DNA from: JAULUH01 sp032111745
GTDB taxonomy: Bacteria; Chloroflexota; Anaerolineae; JAAEKA01
DNA length: 21,486 nt
Reading direction: 5' to 3'
NCBI GenBank assembly: GCA_032111745.1
Contig: JAULUH010000387.1
Location: 1-21,486, forward strand
The notes under the pieces are model-generated. The model saw only the letters and a program-made list of their open reading frames with translations, searched no databases and was not told where the DNA came from. A program made the position numbers and the translations under genes. Position 1 is the stretch's first letter, and each line of letters begins with the position of its first letter. Of this stretch, positions 7,674 through 14,815 are shown piece by piece.

Positions 7674-8809
7674 GGCCACCGCAGCTTTCGGCCAGGGCTA
7701 TCGAGGATCGGGCGACGTGGGATGCGGCACTGTTGAGCCTGCCAGCGCCCCATGTGTTGCAGTCGTGGGAATGGGGGGCAGTCAAGGCCCAGACGGGTTG
7801 GGCGGCCCGGCGGCTGTTGTGGAACGGGGGGGATGGCTCGCCGCGAGCGGCGGCCAGCGTGCTGGTACGGCGGCTGCCTCGTCTGCCCGTAGGGGTGGCT
7901 TACGTACCGAAGGGGCCGGTGCTGGATTGGTCAGACATGGGGTTGGCCGAGGAGGTGTTGGCAGCCGTGGAGAGGGAGGCGCGGCGCAGCGGCGCGATAT
8001 TCGTCAAGATAGATCCGGATGTGCCGGTCGATAGCGGGACCGGGCAGGCTCTCACCGGTATGCTGCGACGGCGGGGATGGGTGGAGTCGGCGGAGCAGAT
8101 CCAGTTTCGCAACACGGCGTTGTTGGATCTGGGGCGTGGGGAGGAAGTGCTGTTGGCGGGCATGAAGCCCAAGTGGCGCTACAACATTCGCCTGGCCGAG
8201 CGGCGAGGCGTGCAGGTGCGAGAGGGGACTACGGAGGACCTGTTGGGCTTTTATGACATGGTCCAGGAGACGGGGGCCAGGGATGGCTTCCTGGTGCGGC
8301 CGTTCTCCTACTACGAGCACACCTGGCGGACTTTTATGGAGCCGGCGGATGATGCAGCGCCGTCAGCGCATCTGTTGCTGGCCGAGGTGGAGGGTGTGGC
8401 GGTGGCGGGGCTGATGGTGTTCTGCTTTGGGGCGACAGCGTGGTACCTGTATGGGGCGTCGAGCGACCACCAGCGCCAGCTCATGCCGAACCATTTGCTG
8501 CAGTGGGAGGCCATGCGGCTGGCGCTGGCTCGCGGATGCGAGGTGTACGACCTGTGGGGTGCTCCGGACGTGTTGCAGGAGTCGGACCCCATGTGGGGGG
8601 TCTGGCGCTTCAAGGAGGGCTTTGGGGCCAGGTTTGCCCCGCACATTGGGGCGTGGGACTACCCGGTGTGGCGGGCGCGCTATTGGACTTATACTTCGTT
8701 GATGCCGAGGGTGCTGGATCGGATGCGGGCGCGGCATGCCCCTACACCCCGCATACCTGCCGTCGCGAAAAGGCGATTTGTGCGTGGTGGCGGGGGGTGG
8801 TATAATTAG
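7670..8809 (+). CDS. FemAB/FemX-family peptidyltransferase-like protein (GNAT fold)
   Basis: 379 residues from GTG 7670, which overlaps the TGA of the exonuclease gene by 4 bp and has AGGGGGGA about 8 nt upstream. The sequence matches FemAB relatives. The first half carries QSWEWGAVKAQTGW and VAYVPKGPVLDW. The second half carries GMKPKWRYNIRLAERRGV, ARDGFLVRPFSYY, AWYLYGASS and PMWGVWRFKEGFGA. Characterised FemXAB enzymes attach amino acids from aminoacyl-tRNA to peptidoglycan interpeptide bridges at the cytoplasmic membrane surface. Homologues in Chloroflexi-like bacteria may serve other conjugation reactions. No membrane segment or signal peptide is seen. The gene is translationally coupled to the exonuclease, although no functional link is obvious. 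Its last codons overlap the promoter of the next transcript. Confidence 0.87.
   Translation: MRPPQLSARAIEDRATWDAALLSLPAPHVLQSWEWGAVKAQTGWAARRLLWNGGDGSPRAAASVLVRRLPRLPVGVAYVPKGPVLDWSDMGLAEEVLAAVEREARRSGAIFVKIDPDVPVDSGTGQALTGMLRRRGWVESAEQIQFRNTALLDLGRGEEVLLAGMKPKWRYNIRLAERRGVQVREGTTEDLLGFYDMVQETGARDGFLVRPFSYYEHTWRTFMEPADDAAPSAHLLLAEVEGVAVAGLMVFCFGATAWYLYGASSDHQRQLMPNHLLQWEAMRLALARGCEVYDLWGAPDVLQESDPMWGVWRFKEGFGARFAPHIGAWDYPVWRARYWTYTSLMPRVLDRMRARHAPTPRIPAVAKRRFVRGGGGWYN
8778..8806 (+). promoter_or_regulatory. Sigma70-type promoter overlapping the femAB 3' end
   Basis: TTGTGC at 8778-8783 and a perfect TATAAT at 8801-8806 are separated by 17 bp. The -10 box directly abuts the FemAB stop codon. 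The predicted start, 8812-8814, coincides with the 5' edge of the structured RNA at 8810-8995. Confidence 0.6.
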
Positions 8810-8995
8810 CCAGCGTTTTTGGGCATTCCGCGATGGTGCGGAGCCCTCACCTGCCTGGGCTGCCTTGAGCGAAGGAGGTGATGCTTTCCCCCCACTGGTT
8901 ATTCATGACCCCCATAGTGCGCAAGCACGGCCTATTGGAATCCGCCGCACATCAGGGAAGAGCGGTTTTGGCGCTCATGCCCGGGCACGCTATGG
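8810..8995 (+). ncRNA. Structured RNA candidate (leader of the ABC ATPase gene or independent small RNA)
   Basis: The 247 bp between the FemAB stop and the ATPase ATG hold no convincing gene, but the first 186 nt can fold compactly. A closing helix pairs CCA-GCG (8810-8815) with CGC-TA-TGG (8988-8995). After a 5/5 internal loop, GGGCAT (8821-8826) pairs with ATGCCC (8977-8982). Inside are five hairpins: TCCGC/GCGGA (8827-8842), TCACCT/AGGTGA with inner CCTT/AAGG (8847-8881), GGTTA/TGACC (8897-8910), GTGC-GCAA-GCAC with a GNRA loop (8917-8928, extended by flanking pairs to 8938), and GAGCG/CGCTC (8960-8976). The second hairpin hides AAGGAGGTGA, a perfect anti-16S sequence. The predicted transcription start sits at the closing helix. 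I do not recognise an Rfam class. The length resembles 6S RNA, but the branched fold does not. Confidence 0.4.
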
Positions 8996-9056
8996 TCCCG
9001 ACCGAAAAGTTCTGTCTTCCCTGCTGTGTCTCTCTCACGACTGAGGAGCAGCCTTC

Positions 9057-10157
9057 ATGGCAAGTGTCACCTATCGTAACGTCTACAAGCGTTGGGGCGA
9101 CGTGATTGCGGTCAACGACTTCAATCTCGAGGTTGCCGACAAGGAGTTCATGGTCTTCGTCGGCCCCTCGGGCTGTGGCAAGTCCACCAGCCTGCGCTTG
9201 CTGGCCGGCCTGGAGGAGATCAGCGACGGCGAGATCCTGATCGATGACCGCATCGTCAACGACGTCCCGCCCAAGGACCGGGACATCGCCATGGTGTTCC
9301 AGAGCTACGCGCTTTACCCTCACATGAGCGTGTACGACAATATGGCGTTTGGGTTGAAGCTGCGTAAGACCCCCAAGGATGAGATCGATCGCCGGGTGAA
9401 GGAGGCGGCTGAGATCCTGGGCATCTCGCAGTTCCTCGACCGCAAGCCCAAGGCCCTATCTGGCGGCCAGCGCCAGCGCGTGGCCGTGGGCCGCGCCATC
9501 GTGCGCGATCCCAAGGTCTTCCTGTTCGACGAGCCCCTGTCCAACCTGGATGCCAAGCTGCGGGTGCAGACCCGCGCCGAGATCAGCAAGCTGTGGCAGC
9601 GACTGGGCACGACCTTCATCTATGTCACCCACGACCAGGTGGAGGCCATGACCATGGCCAGCCGCATTGCGGTGATGAAGGATGGCCTTTTGCAGCAGGT
9701 GGACACGCCCCAGCACCTCTACGATCACCCCAACAACGTGTTCGTGGCCGGGTTTATCGGTAGCCCATCCATGAATTTCTTCGACGCCACCCTGGTGGAG
9801 GCCGATGGCAAGTTGTTTGCCGACGGCGGTACCTTCCGGCTGGAGGTCATCGGGGACGCGAGGGACCTGGCGCGCAAGCACAAGGCCAAGGAGGTCGTTA
9901 TGGGCATCCGGCCCGAGGACGTCCAGGCCAAACAGTACGCAGCACCCGGCATCAGCCCGTCCTACATGACGGCCAAGGTGGACGTGACCGAGCTCATGGG
10001 CAACGAGATCTTTTGCTATATGTTGACGGGCAACAAGAGCTTCATGGCCCGGCTCGACCCGCGCACCCAGGTGCATCCCGGCGAGATCATCGACCTGGTG
10101 GTCAACATGGACAACGTGCACTTCTTCGATCCCAAGACCGAACAACGGCTGGAATAG
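9057..10157 (+). CDS. ugpC: Carbohydrate ABC transporter ATP-binding protein (UgpC/MsmK/MalK type)
   Basis: 366 residues. This is the cytoplasmic ATPase that drives CUT1-family sugar or glycerol-phosphate importers. Walker A GPSGCGKST is at 36-44, the Q-loop FQSYALYPHM at about 81-90, signature LSGGQRQR at 134-141, Walker B FLFDEP at 155-160, the D-loop SNLD, and the switch His192 in THDQ. The C-terminal 130 residues form the OB-fold regulatory domain typical of MalK and UgpC. ATG 9057 follows GAGGAG by 8 nt. No permease or binding-protein gene is adjacent, so it is probably a shared ATPase serving several importers, as known for MsmK. A promoter and structured leader precede it, and a hairpin terminator follows 33 bp after the stop. 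Confidence 0.92.
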   Translation: MASVTYRNVYKRWGDVIAVNDFNLEVADKEFMVFVGPSGCGKSTSLRLLAGLEEISDGEILIDDRIVNDVPPKDRDIAMVFQSYALYPHMSVYDNMAFGLKLRKTPKDEIDRRVKEAAEILGISQFLDRKPKALSGGQRQRVAVGRAIVRDPKVFLFDEPLSNLDAKLRVQTRAEISKLWQRLGTTFIYVTHDQVEAMTMASRIAVMKDGLLQQVDTPQHLYDHPNNVFVAGFIGSPSMNFFDATLVEADGKLFADGGTFRLEVIGDARDLARKHKAKEVVMGIRPEDVQAKQYAAPGISPSYMTAKVDVTELMGNEIFCYMLTGNKSFMARLDPRTQVHPGEIIDLVVNMDNVHFFDPKTEQRLE

Positions 10158-10189
10158 TCCAGAACCTGGGGAGCACGGAGGATTGCGAT

Positions 10190-10220
10190 GGGGGCGGAGC
10201 CAGGAATGGCCCGCCCCCTT
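10190..10220 (+). terminator. Strong GC hairpin after the ABC ATPase gene
   Basis: GGGGGCGG (10190-10197) pairs perfectly with CCGCCCCC (10211-10218). GCC/GGC adds three more pairs past a single bulged A, closing a 6-nt loop. The following TTATTCTG is only moderately T-rich, so termination may be partial or the hairpin may stabilise the mRNA 3' end. Confidence 0.6.
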
Positions 10221-10258
10221 ATTCTGCCCTGAAGCACTGAGTGAGGAGCCATTGAGAC

Positions 10259-11482
10259 ATGACAGACTTCAAGTTGATGCAGGATCTATCCCTGCAAAAT
10301 GCGCACAAGATCGTCTTGCTGGTGATGGATGGGTTGGGCGGGTTGCCCATGACTCCGGATGGCTTGACGGAGTTGGAGGCTGCCCACACCCCCAACATGG
10401 ATCGCCTGGCCGGGGAGGGGACCTGTGGCCTGTCAGTTCCCATTGCGCCTGGGGTCACGCCGGGCAGTGGGCCGGCCCATCTGAGCCTGTTCAGCTATGA
10501 CCCGGTACGGTACGAGATTGGCCGGGGAGTGCTGGAGGCTCTGGGCATTGGCTTCGACTTGGGCCCGAACGACCTGGCGGCCCGGGGTAACTTCGCCACA
10601 GTGGACGCGGAGGGCCGGATCACGGATCGCCGGGCCGGGCGCATTTCCACGGAGACCTGCGTCCGGCTTTGTAGGAAGCTTCAGGAGGCCACGGGGAAGG
10701 CGCTGCCGGGCTATGAGGTGTTCGTGGAGCCCGTGAAGGAACACCGCTTCGCGCTGATCATCCGCGGGCCGGGCCTGGGCGGACAGCTGACCGAGACCGA
10801 TCCCCTGTTGGTGGGAAAGAAGCCGCTCATGGTGGAGGATGAGTCGGGCACGCCGGAGGGCAAGCATTCGGCGGAGCTGGTGAACCAGTGGGTGGCAGTG
10901 GCGCGGGAGGCGCTGAAGGATGAGCACCCGGCCAACAGCCTGAACCTGCGCGGGCTGGCCAGGGATCCTGGCCTGCCCCAGTTCACCAACATCTACAAGC
11001 TGCGGGCGGGGGCGATCGCCATCTACCCCATGTACCGCGGGGTGGCCAAGCTGGTGGGCATGACCGTGCTGGAGACCGGAACGACTCATCAGAGTGAGAT
11101 CGACACCTTGCGCCAGCATTGGGACGAGTACGACTTCTTCTTCATGCACGTCAAGTACACAGACAGCCGCGGGGAGGATGGCGACTTCGCCGCCAAGGTG
11201 AAGGTGATCGAGGAGATCGACACCCTGATCCCGCAAATCGAGGCACTCAAGCCGTATGTGCTGGTGATCACCGGCGACCACAGCACGCCGGCGAAGCTGA
11301 AGAGCCATTCGTGGCACCCGGTGCCGGCGCTGTTGTGGTCCCCGGATGCCATGCCGGATCGCTGCCGGTCCTTTGGGGAGCGGGAATGCGCGAGCAACGG
11401 CGGCCTGGGCATCTTCCACGCCACCAGCATCATCCCGATGGCTATGGGCCATGCGGGCAAGGTCCAGCGCTTTGGAGCCTGA
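10259..11482 (+). CDS. apgM: 2,3-bisphosphoglycerate-independent phosphoglycerate mutase, archaeal type
   Basis: 407 residues, matching ApgM rather than the 510-residue GpmI. It interconverts 3- and 2-phosphoglycerate in glycolysis and gluconeogenesis. It belongs to the alkaline phosphatase superfamily: LLVMDGLGG near residues 21-28 supplies a metal-binding Asp; TPNMDRLAGEG follows; and GVTPGSGPAHLSLF holds the probable phospho-acceptor Ser70 and metal ligand His74. YDPVRYEIGRG is a family motif, and the second metal cluster is near VITGDHSTP and SHSWHPVP. ATG 10259 follows GAGGAG by about 10 nt. Most ApgM proteins carry Asp after the Ser (GSD); here the residue is Gly. The gene lies downstream of a hairpin and is followed after 57 bp by an epimerase gene behind another hairpin. 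Confidence 0.92.
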   Translation: MTDFKLMQDLSLQNAHKIVLLVMDGLGGLPMTPDGLTELEAAHTPNMDRLAGEGTCGLSVPIAPGVTPGSGPAHLSLFSYDPVRYEIGRGVLEALGIGFDLGPNDLAARGNFATVDAEGRITDRRAGRISTETCVRLCRKLQEATGKALPGYEVFVEPVKEHRFALIIRGPGLGGQLTETDPLLVGKKPLMVEDESGTPEGKHSAELVNQWVAVAREALKDEHPANSLNLRGLARDPGLPQFTNIYKLRAGAIAIYPMYRGVAKLVGMTVLETGTTHQSEIDTLRQHWDEYDFFFMHVKYTDSRGEDGDFAAKVKVIEEIDTLIPQIEALKPYVLVITGDHSTPAKLKSHSWHPVPALLWSPDAMPDRCRSFGERECASNGGLGIFHATSIIPMAMGHAGKVQRFGA

Positions 11483-11500
11483 GTCCGCCCGCACAGGAGA

Positions 11501-11528
11501 CAGGTGGGCAAGGACCCTTGCCCACCTG
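11501..11528 (+). terminator. 13-bp perfect inverted repeat between apgM and the epimerase gene
   Basis: CAGGTGGGCAAGG (11501-11513) is repeated inverted at 11516-11528 with only AC between, so the practical hairpin has 12 pairs and a 4-nt loop. It starts 18 bp after the apgM stop and ends 11 bp before the next ATG. It has no T tract on either strand, so it could be a non-canonical terminator, an RNA-processing site or a protein operator. Confidence 0.5.
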
Positions 11529-11539
11529 GTAGGACCACG

Positions 11540-12529
11540 ATGCACGCGCTAGTTACCGGGGCGACCGGCTTTGTCGGAGCCAACCTGGTGCAGGTATTGG
11601 GGGAGGCTGGCTGGCAGGTGCGCGCCATGGTGCGCCGTACTTCCTCTCTCGTCGCGCTGCAGGGGCTGGCCTATGAGCCGGTCGAGGGGGACGTGACCGA
11701 CCCGGCCAGCCTGGCGGCGGCCATGGAGGGCTGCGATGGGGTGTTTCACGTGGCGGCAGTGGTGGCGGACTACTGGCAGGAGGACCGGGAGCGGCTGGTC
11801 CGGGTGAACGTGGAAGGAACGCGGCAGGTGGTGGAGGCCGCCATGGCGGCGGGGGTGCGGCGGCTGGTGTTCACCAGCTCCCAGGCCGCGCTGGGCCTGC
11901 CCGATGGGCGGGAGCCCATGGATGAGACGCATCAGTTCAAGAGTGCGCCTGAGGTCTATCCCTATGGCCACAGCAAGATGCTGGCGGAGCGGGAGGTGCT
12001 GGCGGGGGTGGAGAGAGGGCTGGAGGCGATCATCGTGAACCCAGCGGTGGTGATGGGCCGGCGCGACACCTACCTGCAGAACAGCCGGATCATCCTGGAG
12101 GTGGCGCGCGGGCGGCTGCCCCTGGTGCCGCCAGGGGGCATGAACGTGGTGGACGCGCAGGACCTGGCCTGGGGCCATCTGCGGGCCTTCGAGAGGGGCC
12201 GGCCAGGGGAACGGTATTTGCTGGCCGGGCACAACGTGACCAATTTGGACCTGGGACGTGAGATCGCTGCGGTGTTGAGGGTGAGGCCACCGCGGGGGGC
12301 GATTCCCCCAGCGGTGGTGGCGCCGGTGGCCCGCGTGGTGGATGCAGCCAACCGGGTCTCGCCCCGGAGGCTGCCGCTCTCAGGGGACCTGCTGCGGATG
12401 GGGGCGCGGTACTGGTATGCCGACAACAGTAAGGCGGTGCGGGAGCTGGGGTTCAGCGTGACGCCGCTGCGGGCAACGATTGAGGGGGCGGTGGAGTGGT
12501 TAAGGGCCGCAGGACACCTGGCCGGGTGA
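11540..12529 (+). CDS. NAD-dependent epimerase/reductase, extended SDR (dihydroflavonol-4-reductase / HpnA-like)
   Basis: 329 residues from ATG 11540. A GTG at 11504 lies inside a strong hairpin and would add an unrelated leader, so it is rejected. The Rossmann motif is TGATGFVG at residues 6-13. Family markers follow: VEGDVTDPASL, VFHVAA, VNVEGTRQVVEAA, FTSSQAALG (catalytic Ser/Thr strand) and YPYGHSK, which is the YxxxK pair (Tyr142, Lys146). NPAVVMGRRD and VVDAQDLAWGHL are typical of DFR/HpnA-type extended SDRs. These act on nucleotide sugars, hopanoid side chains or small ketones; sequence does not say which. TAGGA precedes the ATG. The gene converges on the aspartokinase gene across a 95-bp palindrome cluster. 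Confidence 0.86.
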   Translation: MHALVTGATGFVGANLVQVLGEAGWQVRAMVRRTSSLVALQGLAYEPVEGDVTDPASLAAAMEGCDGVFHVAAVVADYWQEDRERLVRVNVEGTRQVVEAAMAAGVRRLVFTSSQAALGLPDGREPMDETHQFKSAPEVYPYGHSKMLAEREVLAGVERGLEAIIVNPAVVMGRRDTYLQNSRIILEVARGRLPLVPPGGMNVVDAQDLAWGHLRAFERGRPGERYLLAGHNVTNLDLGREIAAVLRVRPPRGAIPPAVVAPVARVVDAANRVSPRRLPLSGDLLRMGARYWYADNSKAVRELGFSVTPLRATIEGAVEWLRAAGHLAG

Positions 12530-12540
12530 CGCCCCAGTCT

Positions 12541-12562
12541 CCGGCTAAAGCCTCGACTCCGG
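12541..12562 (+). repeat. Palindromic repeat, second type, copy A
   Basis: A 22-bp unit CCGGCTAAAGCCTCGACTCC plus GG recurs with four mismatches at 12599-12620. It contains GGCT-AA-AGCC. Its end joins CTCCGG-AC-CCGGAG (12557-12570), a further palindrome linking it to the next element. Confidence 0.6.
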
Positions 12563-12567
12563 ACCCG

Positions 12568-12594
12568 GAGCGGCTGAAGCCGCCACTACGAACC
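12568..12594 (-). repeat. REP-like palindromic element, copy 2 (inverted relative to 6675-6700)
   Basis: On the minus strand it reads GGTTCGTAGTG then GCGGCT-TC-AGCCGC-TC. The 11-bp head and TC loop are identical to copy 1, while the palindrome arms differ but remain complementary. Confidence 0.7.
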
Positions 12595-12598
12595 GCAC

Positions 12599-12620
12599 CC
12601 GGCTGAAGCTTCGACTCCGT
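12599..12620 (+). repeat. Palindromic repeat, second type, copy B
   Basis: CCGGCTGAAGCTTCGACTCC plus GT is a direct copy of 12541-12562 with four differences. It ends 4 bp before the aspartokinase stop codon. Confidence 0.6.
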
Positions 12621-12624
12621 GGGG

Positions 12625-14037
12625 TCAGGCGGGGAGCTGGTCGAGGCTGAAGGCGGCGTGGATGTGGCGCACGGCCTGGTCGGCATCGCCCTGGGCGACG
12701 ACCAGGGAGATGTTGCACTCGCTGCTGCCCTGGGCAATGGCGATGACGTTGATGCCGGCCTCGCCGAGGGCGGTGAAGATGCGGGCGGCGATGCCCGGGG
12801 TGCCCTTCATGGCGGCGCCGACCACGGCCACGATGACGACACCTGTGTCGGCGCGCACGCGATCGATGTGGTGGCTGGCCAACTCCCGAGACATCTCCAG
12901 CTCCAGCTGGGCAACCACAGCATCCCGCTCACTGTCCCGGACCACAAACGAGATGCTCTGCTCTGAGGAGGACTGGCTGATCATCAGCACATTGGCTCCG
13001 GCGCGGGCGACGGCGGAGAAGGTGCGGGCGGCGATACCAGGCACACCCAGCATGCCGCGGCCCTCCACGGTGATCAGCGTCAGGCCCTTGATGGCGGAGA
13101 TAGCCTTGGCGACGTTGGCAGTAGGTCTGGGTTCCTTGACGATCAGGGTGCCGGAATGGTCAGGTTGAAAGGTGTTTAGCACGCGCAGGCCAATACCCCG
13201 CTCGACGGCAGGCAGGATGGTCTTGGGGTGCAGGACCTTGGCTCCGTAGTAGGCCAGCTCGGCGGCCTCGATGTAAGAGATCTCAGGGATGGTGCGGGCC
13301 TCGGGCACGATGCGGGGATCGGCAGTCATGATGCCGTTGACGTCGGTCCAGATCTGAATTTCGCCGGCGTTGAGCGCAGCGCCGAGGATGGCAGCCGAGT
13401 AATCGGAGCCGCCGCGGCCCAGCGTGGTGCTGATCCCATTTTCGGTGGCGCCCAGGAAACCGGTCACCACAGGCACGATGCCACCGGTGAGGAGGGGGAA
13501 GAGACGGGCCTGGACGTGGCGCGTGGTAGGCTCCATCAGGGGATCGGCACTGCCGAAGTTGTCGTCGGTGACGATGATCTCGGCGGCATCCACCCATTCG
13601 GCGGCCACGTTGTGGGTGCGCAGGACGGCGGCCAGCAGAGGGGCGGCGAGCCGCTCGCCGGTGCTTGAGATGACGTCCAGGCCGCGCGGGGTCAGCTCAC
13701 CCAGGACGTCGACGCTACGACAGAGGCGCTCGAAGCTGGCCAGCCGGGACTCGAAGAGGCGACCCAGGGCGGCGCGTTCCACGCCATCGTTGACCAGCTG
13801 GCCGGCAACCATCTGGTGGCGGGCCATGAGATCGTCGCGGGCCTCGCGATAGGGCTTGCGATCGCCGCCGGCGGCGGCCCGGGCAGCGTTGATGAGGACA
13901 TCGGTCACCCCGCTCATGGCTGAGGTGACGACGACGACCTGGGAGTCGGCCTCCCGCTCGCGAGCGACGATGTGTGCCACGTGCTGGAAGGCGTCGGCGC
14001 TGCCGACCGATGTGCCGCCGAATTTGAGTACGCGCAT
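12625..14037 (-). CDS. lysC: Aspartate kinase with two C-terminal ACT domains
   Basis: 470 residues from ATG 14037, which has AGGAGG about 6 nt upstream; longer in-frame starts lack the conserved N-terminus at the expected place. It phosphorylates aspartate, the first step to lysine, threonine and methionine. The amino-acid kinase domain opens with KFGGTSVGS (residues 5-13). STGERLAAPLL, GFLGATENG, TLGRGGSDYSAA and IWTDVNGIMTADPR follow. Two ACT repeats, each with GxxGTPGIAAR/GVPGIAAR and NVxxIxQ, occupy roughly residues 320-460. There is no homoserine dehydrogenase domain, so it is a monofunctional aspartokinase of LysC/ThrA kinase type. A SAM-I riboswitch and terminator lie upstream, so expression should fall when S-adenosylmethionine is abundant. 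The symbol is by resemblance. Confidence 0.93.
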   Translation of the reverse strand: MRVLKFGGTSVGSADAFQHVAHIVAREREADSQVVVVTSAMSGVTDVLINAARAAAGGDRKPYREARDDLMARHQMVAGQLVNDGVERAALGRLFESRLASFERLCRSVDVLGELTPRGLDVISSTGERLAAPLLAAVLRTHNVAAEWVDAAEIIVTDDNFGSADPLMEPTTRHVQARLFPLLTGGIVPVVTGFLGATENGISTTLGRGGSDYSAAILGAALNAGEIQIWTDVNGIMTADPRIVPEARTIPEISYIEAAELAYYGAKVLHPKTILPAVERGIGLRVLNTFQPDHSGTLIVKEPRPTANVAKAISAIKGLTLITVEGRGMLGVPGIAARTFSAVARAGANVLMISQSSSEQSISFVVRDSERDAVVAQLELEMSRELASHHIDRVRADTGVVIVAVVGAAMKGTPGIAARIFTALGEAGINVIAIAQGSSECNISLVVAQGDADQAVRHIHAAFSLDQLPA

Positions 14038-14095
14038 GAGAAGCCTCCTGCGGAAGGGATTAGCATCGGTACCAGAGGGGCGAGGGGAGGGCGAG

Positions 14096-14126
14096 AGGAT
14101 AAAGAAAGCCCGCACAGCGTGGGCTT
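14096..14126 (-). terminator. Intrinsic terminator of the SAM-I riboswitch expression platform
   Basis: On the minus strand AAGCCC-A-CGC, loop TGT, GCG-GGGCTT forms a stem of nine pairs with one bulged A. It is followed by TTTCTTTATC. It lies 30 nt past the aptamer and about 60 nt before the aspartokinase start. Confidence 0.88.
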
Positions 14127-14155
14127 GCCGGGCGGGGATGCGTCAACGCCATCGC

Positions 14156-14386
<231 letters not shown>

Positions 14387-14427
14387 CTATCATCCCGGAA
14401 GGGACGAAGGGGGAGGGGAGGTGCTTC

Positions 14428-14456
14428 TGGACAGACTGCGGAATATGTGCTATTCT
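14428..14456 (+). promoter_or_regulatory. Promoter of the antitoxin-toxin operon
   Basis: TGGACA (14428-14433) and TATTCT (14451-14456) are separated by 17 bp. The -10 box lies inside the operator palindrome, as expected for an autorepressed toxin-antitoxin operon. Confidence 0.55.
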
Positions 14457-14464
14457 AGCACATA
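14444..14464 (+). promoter_or_regulatory. Operator palindrome for antitoxin autorepression
   Basis: TATGTGCTA-TTC-TAGCACATA is a perfect 9-bp inverted repeat with a 3-bp centre, 36 bp before the antitoxin ATG and over the proposed -10 box. Phd/YefM antitoxins typically bind such sites. Confidence 0.7.
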
Positions 14465-14500
14465 ATAGGGATGTATGTTGTGCTACTTTGGAGGTGCCAT

Positions 14501-14815
14501 ATGACTGAAACCATTCAATCCAGCGATCTACGGCGGCAGGTGCGGGAGGTGTTGGACCGTGTGCGGCGTAAGCAGGAGCCGGTCATCGTGCGCACGTACG
14601 ATACGCCGCAGGCGGTGCTCATCCCCTACGAGCAGTTCGAAGCATTTCAAGCCTGGCAGGATCGCCGGAGGGATCGTGAGGCCTGGCTGGCCCAATTGCG
14701 GTCCATCGCCGAGCAGGTGAGTGCTCGGGCTGCGCTATCCGACGATGAAGCAGCGGATTTGATTGACGAGGCGGCTCGCGAGACGGCCAGCCGCTTGAAG
14801 CCAGTACCATCGTGA
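14501..14815 (+). CDS. Phd/YefM-family antitoxin
   Basis: 104 residues from ATG 14501, with GGAGGT 5 nt upstream; an ATG at 14471 lacks such a site. The N-terminal half matches the Phd/YefM DNA-binding fold: TIQSSDLRRQVREVLDRVR, then EPVIVRTYDTPQAVLIPYEQ and the start of a helix, FEAFQAW. The charged C-terminal half would fold on the toxin and block its active site. The stop TGA overlaps the GTG of the PIN toxin by 4 bp, the usual translational coupling for such pairs. The protein probably represses its own promoter through the palindrome at 14444-14464. The sequence after the N gap lacks this gene (see findings). Confidence 0.87.
   Translation: MTETIQSSDLRRQVREVLDRVRRKQEPVIVRTYDTPQAVLIPYEQFEAFQAWQDRRRDREAWLAQLRSIAEQVSARAALSDDEAADLIDEAARETASRLKPVPS

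Noticed and set aside
8810..8995. Assignment as 6S RNA, SRP RNA, tmRNA or RNase P RNA
   Set aside because: Length fits 6S, but the fold is branched and I see none of the conserved motifs of SRP, tmRNA or RNase P RNAs. It is left unassigned.
8878..9105. A 75-codon frame after AAGGAGGTG, as a leader peptide of the ABC ATPase gene
   Set aside because: The ribosome-site-like sequence is only 2 nt from the ATG, it is buried in a hairpin, and the frame runs into the ATPase coding region with no recognisable protein.
11504..11539. GTG start for the epimerase gene
   Set aside because: The GTG lies within a 13-bp perfect hairpin and would add 12 residues before the Rossmann strand; ATG 11540 directly precedes HALVTGATG.
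12541..12620. CRISPR array
   Set aside because: The repeats are of two kinds, imperfect and in mixed orientation, with no regular spacers and no cas genes nearby.
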